From the NCBI RefSeq assembly GCF_902497775.2, contig NZ_OZ024668.1:124001-188000 (forward strand): 64,000 nucleotides of DNA, in the 5' to 3' direction. Made by a program: the position numbers and the translations under genes. The notes beneath the pieces are model-generated. The model made no database searches and was not told the DNA's origin. It saw nothing but the letters and a program-made list of their open reading frames with translations. Numbering within the stretch: position 1 is the stretch's first letter; each line of letters opens with the position of its first letter. Positions 56,816-64,000 of the stretch are shown here, in pieces. This DNA comes from Pseudomonas fluorescens (GTDB taxonomy: Bacteria; Pseudomonadota; Gammaproteobacteria; Pseudomonadales; Pseudomonadaceae).

Positions 56816-57730
56816 TCATTGTGAGTAACCCAGCACGCGGCTGGCGCTGTGGTGCAGTATCCCGTGACGGCGGGCGAGGGCCTCGCGGTCCTTGCTGTAG
56901 CCGCCGCCAATCACCCCGACGACCGGGATGTCCCGCCCCAGGCAGTGGCGCAACACGCTCTCGTCACGCGCGGCGACGCCTTCATCGGTGAGTTGCAGGT
57001 AACCCAGGGCGTCGTCCTTGTGCACATCGACCCCGGCGTCGTACAGCACCAGGTCCGGGCGATACAGCGCCAGCAAGTAGTTGAGCGCGTCATCGACCAC
57101 CTTCAGGTAGGCCTGGTCGCCCATGCCGCGTGGCAGGGGGATGTCCCAGTCACTCTCGGCCTTGCGCGCCGGAAAGTTCTGCTCGCAATGCAGCGACACG
57201 GTGATGGCGTCAGGGGTGTCGTGGAGGATACGCGCAGTACCGTCGCCCTGGTGCACGTCGCAATCGAAGATCAGCACCTTGTGCACCCGCCCGGCTTCCA
57301 GCAGGTAATGGCTGATCACTGCCAGGTCATTGAAGATGCAGAAACCGGCTGGGTGATCGTAGTGCGCGTGATGGGTGCCACCTGCCAGGTGACAGGCGAT
57401 GCCATGCTCCAGCGCCTGTTCTGCAGCCAGCAGCGAGCCGCCCACCGCACGTACGGTACGCCGCGCCAGGGCTTCGCTCCAGGGCAGGCCGAGGCGGCGC
57501 TGGTCTTCACGCGACAGCTCGCCGTGCATGTAGCGCTCGATATAGGCGCGGTCATGGGCCAGGGCGAGGATGTCGTTGGGGCAAATCTCGGGGCGTAGCA
57601 GCGCCGCGTCCGTGGTCAGGCCGCTGGCGACCAGGTGATCGCGCAACAGGCGGAACTTGTCCATCGGAAAGCGGTGCTCGGCGGGGAAGTCCGGGCTGTA
57701 GTCGTCGTGGTAGATCAGCGGCAGGGGCAT
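56816..57730 (-). CDS. Histone deacetylase family protein
   Basis: A 304-residue arginase-fold zinc deacetylase. The tandem catalytic histidines are in GGTHHAHYDH, the zinc ligands in FDCDVHQGDGT and the aspartate of LYDAGVDVHKDD, and GGGYS ends the loop set. Bacterial members act on acetylpolyamines, acetoin-related compounds or other small acetylated molecules; the size and HHAHYDH form resemble class IV HDAC11-like proteins. The start is at 57730, beginning with MPLPLIYHDDYSPDFP. It ends 14 bases after a DnaA box. Confidence 0.9.
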   Translation of the reverse strand: MPLPLIYHDDYSPDFPAEHRFPMDKFRLLRDHLVASGLTTDAALLRPEICPNDILALAHDRAYIERYMHGELSREDQRRLGLPWSEALARRTVRAVGGSLLAAEQALEHGIACHLAGGTHHAHYDHPAGFCIFNDLAVISHYLLEAGRVHKVLIFDCDVHQGDGTARILHDTPDAITVSLHCEQNFPARKAESDWDIPLPRGMGDQAYLKVVDDALNYLLALYRPDLVLYDAGVDVHKDDALGYLQLTDEGVAARDESVLRHCLGRDIPVVGVIGGGYSKDREALARRHGILHHSASRVLGYSQ

Positions 57731-57841
57731 GGCAGGGTCTTGGTTAGAGCACGCATTGATCTTGCCAGCTCCTTGCCCGGTTGTGCTACCCGCAGTGCGA
57801 CGCCTGCAGCCGATGAACAGCCTACGCTGTAAACTGCAGGC

Positions 57842-57850
57842 TGTGGATAA
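57842..57850 (-). other. DnaA box
   Basis: Perfect TTATCCACA on the minus strand, eleven bases before the GNAT start codon and touching its ribosome site. Fifth and rightmost of the group. Confidence 0.7.
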
Positions 57851-57860
57851 GGAGCCGAGC

Positions 57861-58430
57861 ATGACCCCGATACTGCAACTGGAAAGCGCACGGCTACTGC
57901 TGCGCCAATGGCAGGATGACGACCTCACGGAATTTGCCGCGATGTGCGCCGACCCAATGGTGATGCGCTACTTCCCCGCACCCTTGACCCGAGTCGAGAG
58001 CGCCGCGCTGATCGGCCGGATTCGCGGCCACTTCAATGAATACGGCTATGGCCTGTGGGCCCTGGAGCGCAAGGATACCGGCGCGTTCATCGGCATGACC
58101 GGCCTGCTCAATGTGAGTTTTGCCGCCGACTTCGCCCCGGCGGTGGAGATCGGCTGGCGCCTGGCCCGGCGTCATTGGGGGCTGGGGTTCGCCAGTGAAG
58201 CGGCCTGGACCAGCCTGCGTTGCGCCTTCGCGCAACTGGGCCTGGAACAGGTGGTGTCATTCACCACCGAGAGCAACCTGCCGTCGCAAAAAGTCATGCA
58301 GGCCATTGGCATGCAGCAGGACCTGGCCGGCAGCTTCGAACACCCCAAGCTAGAGCCTGGCGACCCCTTGCGACCGCATGTGCTGTACCGCATCGACCGT
58401 GCCCAGTGGCAGGCCACCCTGCGCGGCTGA
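57861..58430 (+). CDS. GNAT family N-acetyltransferase (RimJ/RimL-like)
   Basis: A 189-residue acetyltransferase that opens with SARLLLRQWQDDDLTEFAAMCADP, the common RimJ/RimL start, and has the acetyl-CoA-binding region RRHWGLGFASEAAWTSLRCAF. AAGGAG lies nine bases before the ATG. The acceptor (ribosomal protein N-terminus, amino acid or antibiotic) is unknown. A perfect DnaA box overlaps the leader just ahead of the ribosome site. Divergent from the deacetylase gene. Confidence 0.9.
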   Translation: MTPILQLESARLLLRQWQDDDLTEFAAMCADPMVMRYFPAPLTRVESAALIGRIRGHFNEYGYGLWALERKDTGAFIGMTGLLNVSFAADFAPAVEIGWRLARRHWGLGFASEAAWTSLRCAFAQLGLEQVVSFTTESNLPSQKVMQAIGMQQDLAGSFEHPKLEPGDPLRPHVLYRIDRAQWQATLRG

Positions 58431-58507
58431 ATTGCACAACATACAGGCTGGCAATGACAAACCCTGTATTATTTGCCGCAGTTGCGCATTGCCTTGGAGA
58501 ATCTTGA

Positions 58508-59377
58508 ATGAGCCACGTGTTGGACGATCTGGTTGACCTGCTGAGCCTGGAATCGATCGAGGAAAACCTGTTCCGCGGGCGAAGCCAGGACCTGGGTTTC
58601 CGCCAGTTGTACGGTGGCCAGGTGCTGGGCCAGTCGTTGTCGGCGGCCAGCCAGACCGTCGAAGAGGCGCGCCACGTGCACTCGTTGCACGGATACTTCC
58701 TGCGCCCGGGCGATGCCAGCATGCCGGTGGTCTATTCGGTCGACCGGGTGCGCGATGGCGGCAGCTTCAGCACCCGGCGGGTGACGGCGATCCAGAAGGG
58801 CAAGACCATCTTCACCTGCAGCGCCTCGTTCCAGTACGACGAAGAAGGCTTCGAGCACCAGAGCCAGATGCCCAAGGTGGTCGGCCCGGAGAGCCTGCCG
58901 TCGGAAGTCGAATTGGCCAAGCGCATGGCCGACCGCCTGCCTGAAGCCATCCGCGACAAGATGCTCTGCGCCAAGCCGATCGAAATGCGCCCGGTGACCG
59001 CCGAAGACCCGTTCAACCCCAAGCCGGGTGACCCGGTGAAGTACGTCTGGTTCCGCGCCGATGGCAACCTGCCGGATGTGCCGGCCTTGCACAAGTACAT
59101 GCTCGCCTACGCCTCGGACTTTGGTCTGCTGACCACCTCGCTGCTGCCCCATGGCAAATCGGTGTGGCAGAAGGACATGCAGATCGCCAGCCTTGATCAC
59201 GCGCTGTGGTTCCACGGCAACCTGCGCGCCGATGAGTGGCTGTTGTACGCCATGGACAGCCCGTGGGCCGGCAATGCCCGTGGTTTTGCCCGCGGCAGTA
59301 TCTACAATCAAGCCGGACAACTGGTGGCCTCGTCGTGCCAGGAAGGCCTGATTCGTCATCGCCAGGATTGGCAATGA
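58508..59377 (+). CDS. tesB: Acyl-CoA thioesterase II
   Basis: A 289-residue double hot-dog thioesterase that cleaves medium and long chain acyl-CoAs. Features: FRGRSQDLGFRQLYGGQVLGQSLSAAS, the HSLHGYFLRPGDA segment, SFSTRRVTAIQKGKTIF, and the C-terminal catalytic aspartate region ASLDHALWFHG. A possible -10 TATTAT lies at 58467-58472. Its stop overlaps the start of the HAD gene by four bases. Confidence 0.95.
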   Translation: MSHVLDDLVDLLSLESIEENLFRGRSQDLGFRQLYGGQVLGQSLSAASQTVEEARHVHSLHGYFLRPGDASMPVVYSVDRVRDGGSFSTRRVTAIQKGKTIFTCSASFQYDEEGFEHQSQMPKVVGPESLPSEVELAKRMADRLPEAIRDKMLCAKPIEMRPVTAEDPFNPKPGDPVKYVWFRADGNLPDVPALHKYMLAYASDFGLLTTSLLPHGKSVWQKDMQIASLDHALWFHGNLRADEWLLYAMDSPWAGNARGFARGSIYNQAGQLVASSCQEGLIRHRQDWQ

Positions 59378-59967
59378 GCCTGCAGCAGATTCGCCACTGG
59401 GTGTTCGACATGGACGGCACCCTGACCGTTGCCGTGCATGATTTTGCGGCGATCAAGGAGGCGCTGGAAATTCCCCAGAACCATGACATCCTTACTCACC
59501 TGGCTGCCTTGCCGGCTGCTGAAGCCGCGGCCAAGCATGCCTGGTTGCTGGAGCATGAGCGTGAATTGGCGATTGGTTCGCGCCCGGCCGCAGGGGCTGT
59601 GGAGTTGGTTCGCGATCTGGCTGCGCGTGGGTGCCAGCTAGGCATCCTTACCCGCAATGCCCGGGAGCTTGCGCATATCACCCTGGAGGCGATCGGCCTG
59701 GCCGACTGCTTTGCCGTCGAGCATATCGTCGGTCGCGATGAAGCACCGCCCAAACCACACCCGGGTGGCTTGTTGAAGCTGGCCCAAGCCTGGGACGTGG
59801 CGCCGACCGAGATGGTCATGGTCGGCGACTACCGTTTTGACCTGGACTGCGGCCGGGCAGCGGGAGCGCGGACGATTCTGGTCAACCTGCCGGACAACCC
59901 GTGGCCGGAACTGGCCGACTGGCATGCGGCGGATTGCCGGGCGTTGCAGGTGATGCTCGACAATTGA
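59374..59967 (+). CDS. HAD superfamily phosphatase
   Basis: A 197-residue phosphatase of the HAD family. Motif I is DMDGTLT (Asp12, Asp14), motif II is LGILTRNARE, motif III includes KPHPGGLLKL, and motif IV is MVGDYRFDLDCGRAAGA. The cap is a small helical insert after motif I. Substrate is unknown; the group contains phosphoglycolate-type and sugar-phosphate phosphatases. It is coupled to tesB by an ATGA overlap. Confidence 0.9.
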   Translation: MSLQQIRHWVFDMDGTLTVAVHDFAAIKEALEIPQNHDILTHLAALPAAEAAAKHAWLLEHERELAIGSRPAAGAVELVRDLAARGCQLGILTRNARELAHITLEAIGLADCFAVEHIVGRDEAPPKPHPGGLLKLAQAWDVAPTEMVMVGDYRFDLDCGRAAGARTILVNLPDNPWPELADWHAADCRALQVMLDN

Positions 59968-59975
59968 GTTGAATT

Positions 59976-60032
59976 CATCGCCGGTCAAGCCCGCTCCCAC
60001 ATTCTGTGTGCAGGAGCGGGCTTGACCCGCGA
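59976..60032. repeat. REP-variant inverted repeat, convergent
   Basis: ATCGCCGGTCAAGCCCGCTCC (first 20 bases at 59977-59996) and the complementary CGGGCTTGACCCGCGA half at 60017-60032 form a divergent REP pair with GTCAAG in place of GGCAAG. It separates the convergent HAD and TonB-receptor genes. Confidence 0.75.
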
Positions 60033-60039
60033 AGCGGCC

Positions 60040-62511
60040 TCAGAACTCCCAGCGCGTAGTCAGCATCACATTGCGCGGATCACCGTAGTAGGTGGTATCG
60101 AAGTTGCCCAGCCCGGTCAGGTAGCGCTTGTCGAACACGTTGTTGGCATTGACCGTGAAACTCAGCTGTTCGTTGTACTGGTAACGGGTCATCAGGTCGA
60201 CCAGGGTGTAGCCGCCTTGCTTGATGAAGGTGTAGTCGTTCACCGAACGGTTGTAGATCTTGCCGTAGAACGCGCTCTGCCAGTTGATCCCACCGCCCAC
60301 GGTCACCTTGTCCAGTACCCCCGGCAGGCGATAGGTGGTGAACATCCGCACCAGGTGCTCGGGCTTGCTGGTGCTCATCGGGAAGCCATAGATGCGCTGC
60401 TCGTCGGCATCGCGCGAGCGGGCATAGGTATAGCCTGCCGAGAGGTTCCAGCCTTCCTGCAATTCACCGGCAACTTCCAGTTCGATGCCCTGGGTGGTGG
60501 CGCCGCTGGTGGCTTTGTAGATGCCTTCGTTGGTCGCAGGGTTGGTGCCGATCGACTCGGCAACGTTGTCCTGCTCGATGCGAAACAGCGCCAGGCTGGC
60601 GTTGAGCTTGCCATCGAAGTAGGCCGCTTTCAGGCCGGTTTCGTAGCTGTCGCCTTCGACCGGGTCGAGGGTGGCGCCGTTGATGTCTTTGTTGCTCTGT
60701 GGTTGGTAGATCGAGGTGTAGCTCGCGTACACCGAGTAGGTGTCGTCCAGGTCATAGACAACACCTGCGTACGGAGTCACTACACCGTGCTGCTTGTAGC
60801 CGGACTGGCTGTCCGCGAAGGTCGGGTTGAGGCCGTCGTAATCGTAGTTGTCGCTGTACTTGAAGGTGCTGACCCGGGTGCCGAGGATCACCGAGAGGTC
60901 GTCGGTCGGGTGCAGGCGGGTGGCGATGTAGGCGCCGTTCTGGCTTTTCTTTTGCTCGTACTTGCCGTTTTTCGGGAAGTTCGGCACGCCGATGTGACCG
61001 TCCCAGTCAAAGATACTGCCTGGCACCATGGTGAATTCGCTGGTGTCCCAGGTGGCGCCGGTCTGGCGTGAATGGTTGGTGTCCAGGCCGACGACCAGGT
61101 CATGCTGGCGACCGAACAGGGTGAACGGGCCGGAGAGGTTCAGGTCGGCGCTGTTCTGCACCCGATGGCCTTCCCAGCGGCCCCAGAAGAAGTACATGCC
61201 GTCGCCATTGCGATCCGGCGCACCGCCACTGGCTGAGGCCAGTCGGGTGTCGTGGTCGCTTTGCAGCTGGTTGACGCTGAGCTTGAGCGACCAGTCGTTG
61301 GCCAGCGCCTGTTCCAGCGAGGCAAAGTAGGTGCGGTTCTGGAAGTCGCGGCGGCTCCAGTCGGCGCCCGGGTTGAACGAGCGGGAGAAATCGGTGCGGC
61401 CGCCGTCGGTGTAGTACACCGGGTTGCCGGTCCAGGAGCTGCCACGCGGCGTGGTGGTCTGCTGGTCGATGCCGACGGTCAGCAGGGTGTCTGGGGTGAT
61501 GTCGGCTTCGAGGATGCCGTAGTACACCTCTTTGCTCTGCTGGTAATGGTCCTGGTAGCCCTTTTTGTCCTGCTGGGCGCTGACGAAGCGCCCGCGCACG
61601 CTGCCGCTGCTGTTGATCGGGCCGGAGACATCGACTTCGCCACGGTAGTTATCCCAGCTGCCGGCGCTGCCGGTAAGCGAACCCTGGAACTGCGCGGTAG
61701 GCTTTTTGCGGATCAGGTTGACCGTGGCCGACGGGTCGCCGGAGCCGGTCATCAGGCCGGTCGCGCCTTTGAGCACCTCCACCCGGTCATAGATGGCCAT
61801 GTCGACATGCGCGGTACCTTCGCCGTACACACCGTCATATACGGTGTTGACGCCGTCGTACTGGTAGTTGGTGATCACCAGGCCACGGCTGGAAAACTCG
61901 GTACGGTCGCTGTCATAGGTTTGCGCCGACACGCCGGGGGTATTGCGCAGCACATCGGAAATACTCTGGGCGCCCTGGTCGTCCATCTGCTGGCGGGTGA
62001 CCACGGTGATGGTTTGTGGCGTCTCGCGGATCGACAGCGGCAGCTTGGTCGCGGTACGGGTCGCCGCCGTGGTGTAGGAATGGGTCCCCTCGGTGGTCTC
62101 ACCAAGACCCTGGGCGTTGATGCTGGTGGCGCCCAGTTCCATCGTTGCGCCGCTGCTAACGGGCACCAGCACGTAGCCGCCGTTGGACTGACGCTGGGCC
62201 TGCAGACCGGTGCCGCTGAGCAGGCGGGCCAGGCCTTCTTCGACCGAGTAGTTGCCTTGCAGGCCGGCCGACTGCTGGCCCTGGGTCTGGCGCGCATCGA
62301 ACGACAGGGTGATGTTGGCGCGCGTGGCGAACAGGCTCAGGGTGGTGCCCAGCGGGCCCGGGGCGATCTGGAACTGCGTGCTGGCGCTCTGCGCCATGGC
62401 CTGGGCCGGTAGCAGCGCGAGCAGTGGCAGGGGCGCCAGGGTCAGGCCGAACAGCGCCAGGTGGACAGCGCGAACCAGAGGGCGGGGTGCGCGCGGACAA
62501 GTCGGGGTCAT
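60040..62511 (-). CDS. TonB-dependent siderophore receptor with signalling (STN) domain
   Basis: An 823-residue outer-membrane receptor. After a signal peptide (cut near AMAQS) comes a secretin/TonB N-terminal short domain at about 45-115, marking a transducer that signals to FecR. Next is the TonB box and plug (about 145-270; ETPQTITVVTRQQMDDQGAQSISDVLRNTPGV) and a 22-strand barrel ending in the terminal Phe of TTRWEF. AAGGAAAT precedes the ATG. The ligand is probably a hydroxamate such as ferrioxamine, guessed from the type; not proven. A Fur-like site lies upstream, and FecR and the ECF sigma gene adjoin. Confidence 0.93.
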   Translation of the reverse strand: MTPTCPRAPRPLVRAVHLALFGLTLAPLPLLALLPAQAMAQSASTQFQIAPGPLGTTLSLFATRANITLSFDARQTQGQQSAGLQGNYSVEEGLARLLSGTGLQAQRQSNGGYVLVPVSSGATMELGATSINAQGLGETTEGTHSYTTAATRTATKLPLSIRETPQTITVVTRQQMDDQGAQSISDVLRNTPGVSAQTYDSDRTEFSSRGLVITNYQYDGVNTVYDGVYGEGTAHVDMAIYDRVEVLKGATGLMTGSGDPSATVNLIRKKPTAQFQGSLTGSAGSWDNYRGEVDVSGPINSSGSVRGRFVSAQQDKKGYQDHYQQSKEVYYGILEADITPDTLLTVGIDQQTTTPRGSSWTGNPVYYTDGGRTDFSRSFNPGADWSRRDFQNRTYFASLEQALANDWSLKLSVNQLQSDHDTRLASASGGAPDRNGDGMYFFWGRWEGHRVQNSADLNLSGPFTLFGRQHDLVVGLDTNHSRQTGATWDTSEFTMVPGSIFDWDGHIGVPNFPKNGKYEQKKSQNGAYIATRLHPTDDLSVILGTRVSTFKYSDNYDYDGLNPTFADSQSGYKQHGVVTPYAGVVYDLDDTYSVYASYTSIYQPQSNKDINGATLDPVEGDSYETGLKAAYFDGKLNASLALFRIEQDNVAESIGTNPATNEGIYKATSGATTQGIELEVAGELQEGWNLSAGYTYARSRDADEQRIYGFPMSTSKPEHLVRMFTTYRLPGVLDKVTVGGGINWQSAFYGKIYNRSVNDYTFIKQGGYTLVDLMTRYQYNEQLSFTVNANNVFDKRYLTGLGNFDTTYYGDPRNVMLTTRWEF

Positions 62512-62574
62512 GCAGGATTTCCTTCGATTGGCTGGGCAGAGGTGCGGTCGAAATTTGCCGCTTTAACTGCGTAG

Positions 62575-62593
62575 CCGAATGAGAATGAAAATC
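62575..62593 (-). promoter_or_regulatory. Fur-box-like site upstream of the receptor
   Basis: GAATGAGAATGAAAATC (62577-62593) resembles half-site repeats of the Fur box (GATAATGATAATCATTATC), 66 bases before the receptor start. Iron control of this gene is expected, so the match is plausible but imperfect. Confidence 0.45.
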
Positions 62594-62617
62594 GGCAACC
62601 CTTTGTGCGAAATTTCT

Positions 62618-63565
62618 TCAGACAGCTTCAATGCTGACCCAGTAGCGGGTCATGTAGCGCACCCTGACCGGCAACGACGCATCGAGGTTTTCCAGGATGG
62701 TGTCGGTGTCCTCGAGGCGAAAGGCGCCAGACAGACGCAAGTCGGCGATGCCCTCGGCGCAGCGCAATATGCCGGGGCGGTAGCGGCGCAGTTCGCTGAT
62801 GAAATCACCCAGGCGCCATTCGATCACCGTCAGCATGCCTTGGGTCCAGGCGCCGGTGCCGGGCAGGGCGGTGCTGGCGGCGGCAATCTGCCTGCGATCG
62901 AAATTGACGCTTTGCCCGGCCTCCAGGCGCAGCATCAACAGCGGCTGGTCGAGGGGGCGTACCTCTACCGCGTGTTCGAGCACGCTGACCCGGCTCAGGC
63001 CATTGTCGCTGCGCACATTGAAGCGTGTGCCCAGGGCGCGCACCCGGCCTTCAGCGGTTTCGACGATGAATGGGCGAGCCGCGCTGTCACGGGCGGTCTG
63101 CACCATGATTTCACCACTGTACAGGCGCAGCAGGCGTTGCTGGCCGTCGTAGCGGATATCCACCGCGCTGTCGGTGTTCAGTTCAAGTTGGCTGCCATCG
63201 TCGAGGCGTACCTGGCGGCGCTGGCCTTTACCGGTGCGCAGCTCGGCCATCCACACCTGGCCCGGGGTGCTTTGCCGTACGGCCCAGCCGGTTGCGCCGA
63301 CGGCCATGAGCAGGGCCAGGGTCTTGAGCACGGCGCGGCGCCTGGCGCGTACGCCGGTCAGGGTCGGCAGGGCGACATCGGCCGGCAGGCGGCCCAGCTG
63401 ACGCTGCAGCTTTTCGACCCGCGCCCAGGCCTGGGCATGGGCCTGGCTTTTGCCCAGCCAGTCTTGCCAGGCCTGCAACTGCGCATCGCTGGGTGGCGCA
63501 GCATTGAGCTGCACGTACCAGGTGGCGGCAGCTTCGAGGGTGCGATAGTCCAGCGGCTGGGCCAT
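62618..63565 (-). CDS. FecR-type anti-sigma/sigma regulator
   Basis: A 315-residue inner-membrane protein. An N-terminal cytoplasmic anti-sigma part (about 1-85) contains the conserved LQAWQDWLGKSQAHAQAWARVEKLQ; a transmembrane segment follows (TLALLMAVGATGWAV, about 92-107); then the periplasmic FecR domain with VRLDDGSQLELNTDSAVD and RPFIVETAEGRVRALGTRFNVR. It receives the signal from the receptor plug domain and controls the ECF sigma factor. It starts one base from the sigma gene stop. Confidence 0.93.
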   Translation of the reverse strand: MAQPLDYRTLEAAATWYVQLNAAPPSDAQLQAWQDWLGKSQAHAQAWARVEKLQRQLGRLPADVALPTLTGVRARRRAVLKTLALLMAVGATGWAVRQSTPGQVWMAELRTGKGQRRQVRLDDGSQLELNTDSAVDIRYDGQQRLLRLYSGEIMVQTARDSAARPFIVETAEGRVRALGTRFNVRSDNGLSRVSVLEHAVEVRPLDQPLLMLRLEAGQSVNFDRRQIAAASTALPGTGAWTQGMLTVIEWRLGDFISELRRYRPGILRCAEGIADLRLSGAFRLEDTDTILENLDASLPVRVRYMTRYWVSIEAV

Positions 63566-63566
63566 G

Positions 63567-64000
63567 TCAGTCGTCCGTCAGCAGCAGGCAGTGGGTCATG
63601 GCGCGGATCAGGTGCTTTTTCACCGTGGTCACCGACACCCCCAGGCGCTCGGCGGTGGCTACATAACTCAGGCCTTCGAGCTGCACGGCCAGGAAGATGT
63701 TACGCGTGCGCTCGCCCAGGCCATCAAGCATCTGGTCCACCGCCAGCAGGGTTTCGAGAATCAGCAAGCGGCTTTCCGGCGATTCGGCAACCCGTTCCGG
63801 GCGCAGCACCAATTCGTCCAGGTAGGCCTGTTCGAGCGCTTTGCGGCGAAACTTGTCGATCATCAGGGCATGGGCAATGGCGCCCAGGTAGCTGCGCGGC
63901 TCGCGAATGGTGTCTGCATTGCGCGCGTTCAATACCCGGATAAAAGTGTCCTGGGCAAGGTCGGCGGCATCGCTGGCGTTGCCCAGGCGGGCGCGCAGCC
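63567..64000 (-). CDS. ECF sigma factor (FecI type), truncated by the right edge
   Basis: The visible 143 residues cover most of the protein; the start lies beyond the window. Region 2 includes SDAADLAQDTFIRVLNAR and YLGAIAHALMIDKFRRKALE, and region 4 includes the helix-turn-helix LGERTRNIFLAVQLEGLSYVATAERLGVSVTTVKKHLIRAM. It would drive transcription of the neighbouring TonB receptor upon siderophore uptake. The frame clearly runs off at position 64000, and an internal TTG at 63932 is not the true start. Confidence 0.92.
   Translation of the reverse strand, partial: LRARLGNASDAADLAQDTFIRVLNARNADTIREPRSYLGAIAHALMIDKFRRKALEQAYLDELVLRPERVAESPESRLLILETLLAVDQMLDGLGERTRNIFLAVQLEGLSYVATAERLGVSVTTVKKHLIRAMTHCLLLTDD

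Noticed and set aside
55822..57850. oriC
   Set aside because: No dnaA, dnaN, gidA or parAB genes nearby and no AT-rich unwinding region, so the DnaA boxes are better seen as an accessory site.

Overview
The window is a GC-rich, gene-dense piece of a Pseudomonas chromosome, most likely of the P. putida group. This rests on three things: the gene order (proA-nadD-rsfS-rlmH-mrdA-rodA-sltB1-rlpA-dacA-ybeD-lipB-lipA, leuS-lptE-holA, miaB-phoH-ybeY-corC-lnt, and hemL-thiE-thiD beside ladS), which I recall from P. aeruginosa and P. putida; the REP-type palindromes with the core GGGGCAAGCCCGCTCC; and the mix of Pseudomonas-type conserved proteins. I see no insertion sequence, prophage, CRISPR array, rRNA or tRNA. 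It reads as core genome with a few accessory genes.

Layout. 1-6.2 kb: an oxidoreductase fragment, a MORN-repeat/caspase-like lipoprotein, a MaoC hydratase, an LrgA/LrgB pair with a Lon-N-domain protein, a DedA-PAP2 fusion and a 3-methyladenine glycosylase. 6.4-20.2 kb: the cell-elongation cluster (NAD and proline synthesis, ribosome factors, PBP2, RodA, lytic transglycosylases, RlpA, DacA), lipoate synthesis (lipB, lipA), an LD-carboxypeptidase and a second lytic transglycosylase. 20.2-24.8 kb, minus strand: leuS-lptE-holA followed by arfA, whose own terminator lies inside its reading frame. 25-34.7 kb: a small conserved protein, a YdcF protein, the miaB-phoH-ybeY-corC-lnt run, a DUF1820 protein, a Sel1 protein, hemL and thiE. 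34.7-44.9 kb: thiD, a LadS-type sensor kinase without a receiver domain, an AidB-like acyl-CoA dehydrogenase, AMP nucleosidase, RluE, an Lrp regulator, a structured RNA/attenuator candidate with a strong terminator, a DUF6515 protein and a CDF metal exporter. 45-59.9 kb: HrpB, an EEP phosphatase-fold protein, a YciC protein, a DUF2076 protein, a NYN/DEDDh nuclease pair, an Lrp regulator facing an EamA exporter, RhlE, a BaiN-type flavoprotein, a histone-deacetylase-like enzyme, a GNAT, TesB and a HAD phosphatase. 60-64 kb: a TonB-dependent siderophore receptor with FecR and an ECF sigma factor cut by the right edge.

The main themes are envelope growth (PBP2/RodA/transglycosylases/DacA/LptE/Lnt), translation and ribosome rescue (RsfS, RlmH, LeuRS, ArfA, MiaB, YbeY, RluE, RhlE, HrpB) and cofactor synthesis (NAD, lipoate, thiamine, heme). 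The observations I rate highest are: five perfect DnaA boxes within about 2 kb far from any dnaA gene (a possible datA-like titration site); the structured RNA with a terminator at 42.5-42.74 kb; the in-frame terminator of arfA; the MORN/C13-peptidase lipoprotein; and the receiver-less LadS. All statements come from reading the sequence and from recalled family knowledge; no database search was run.
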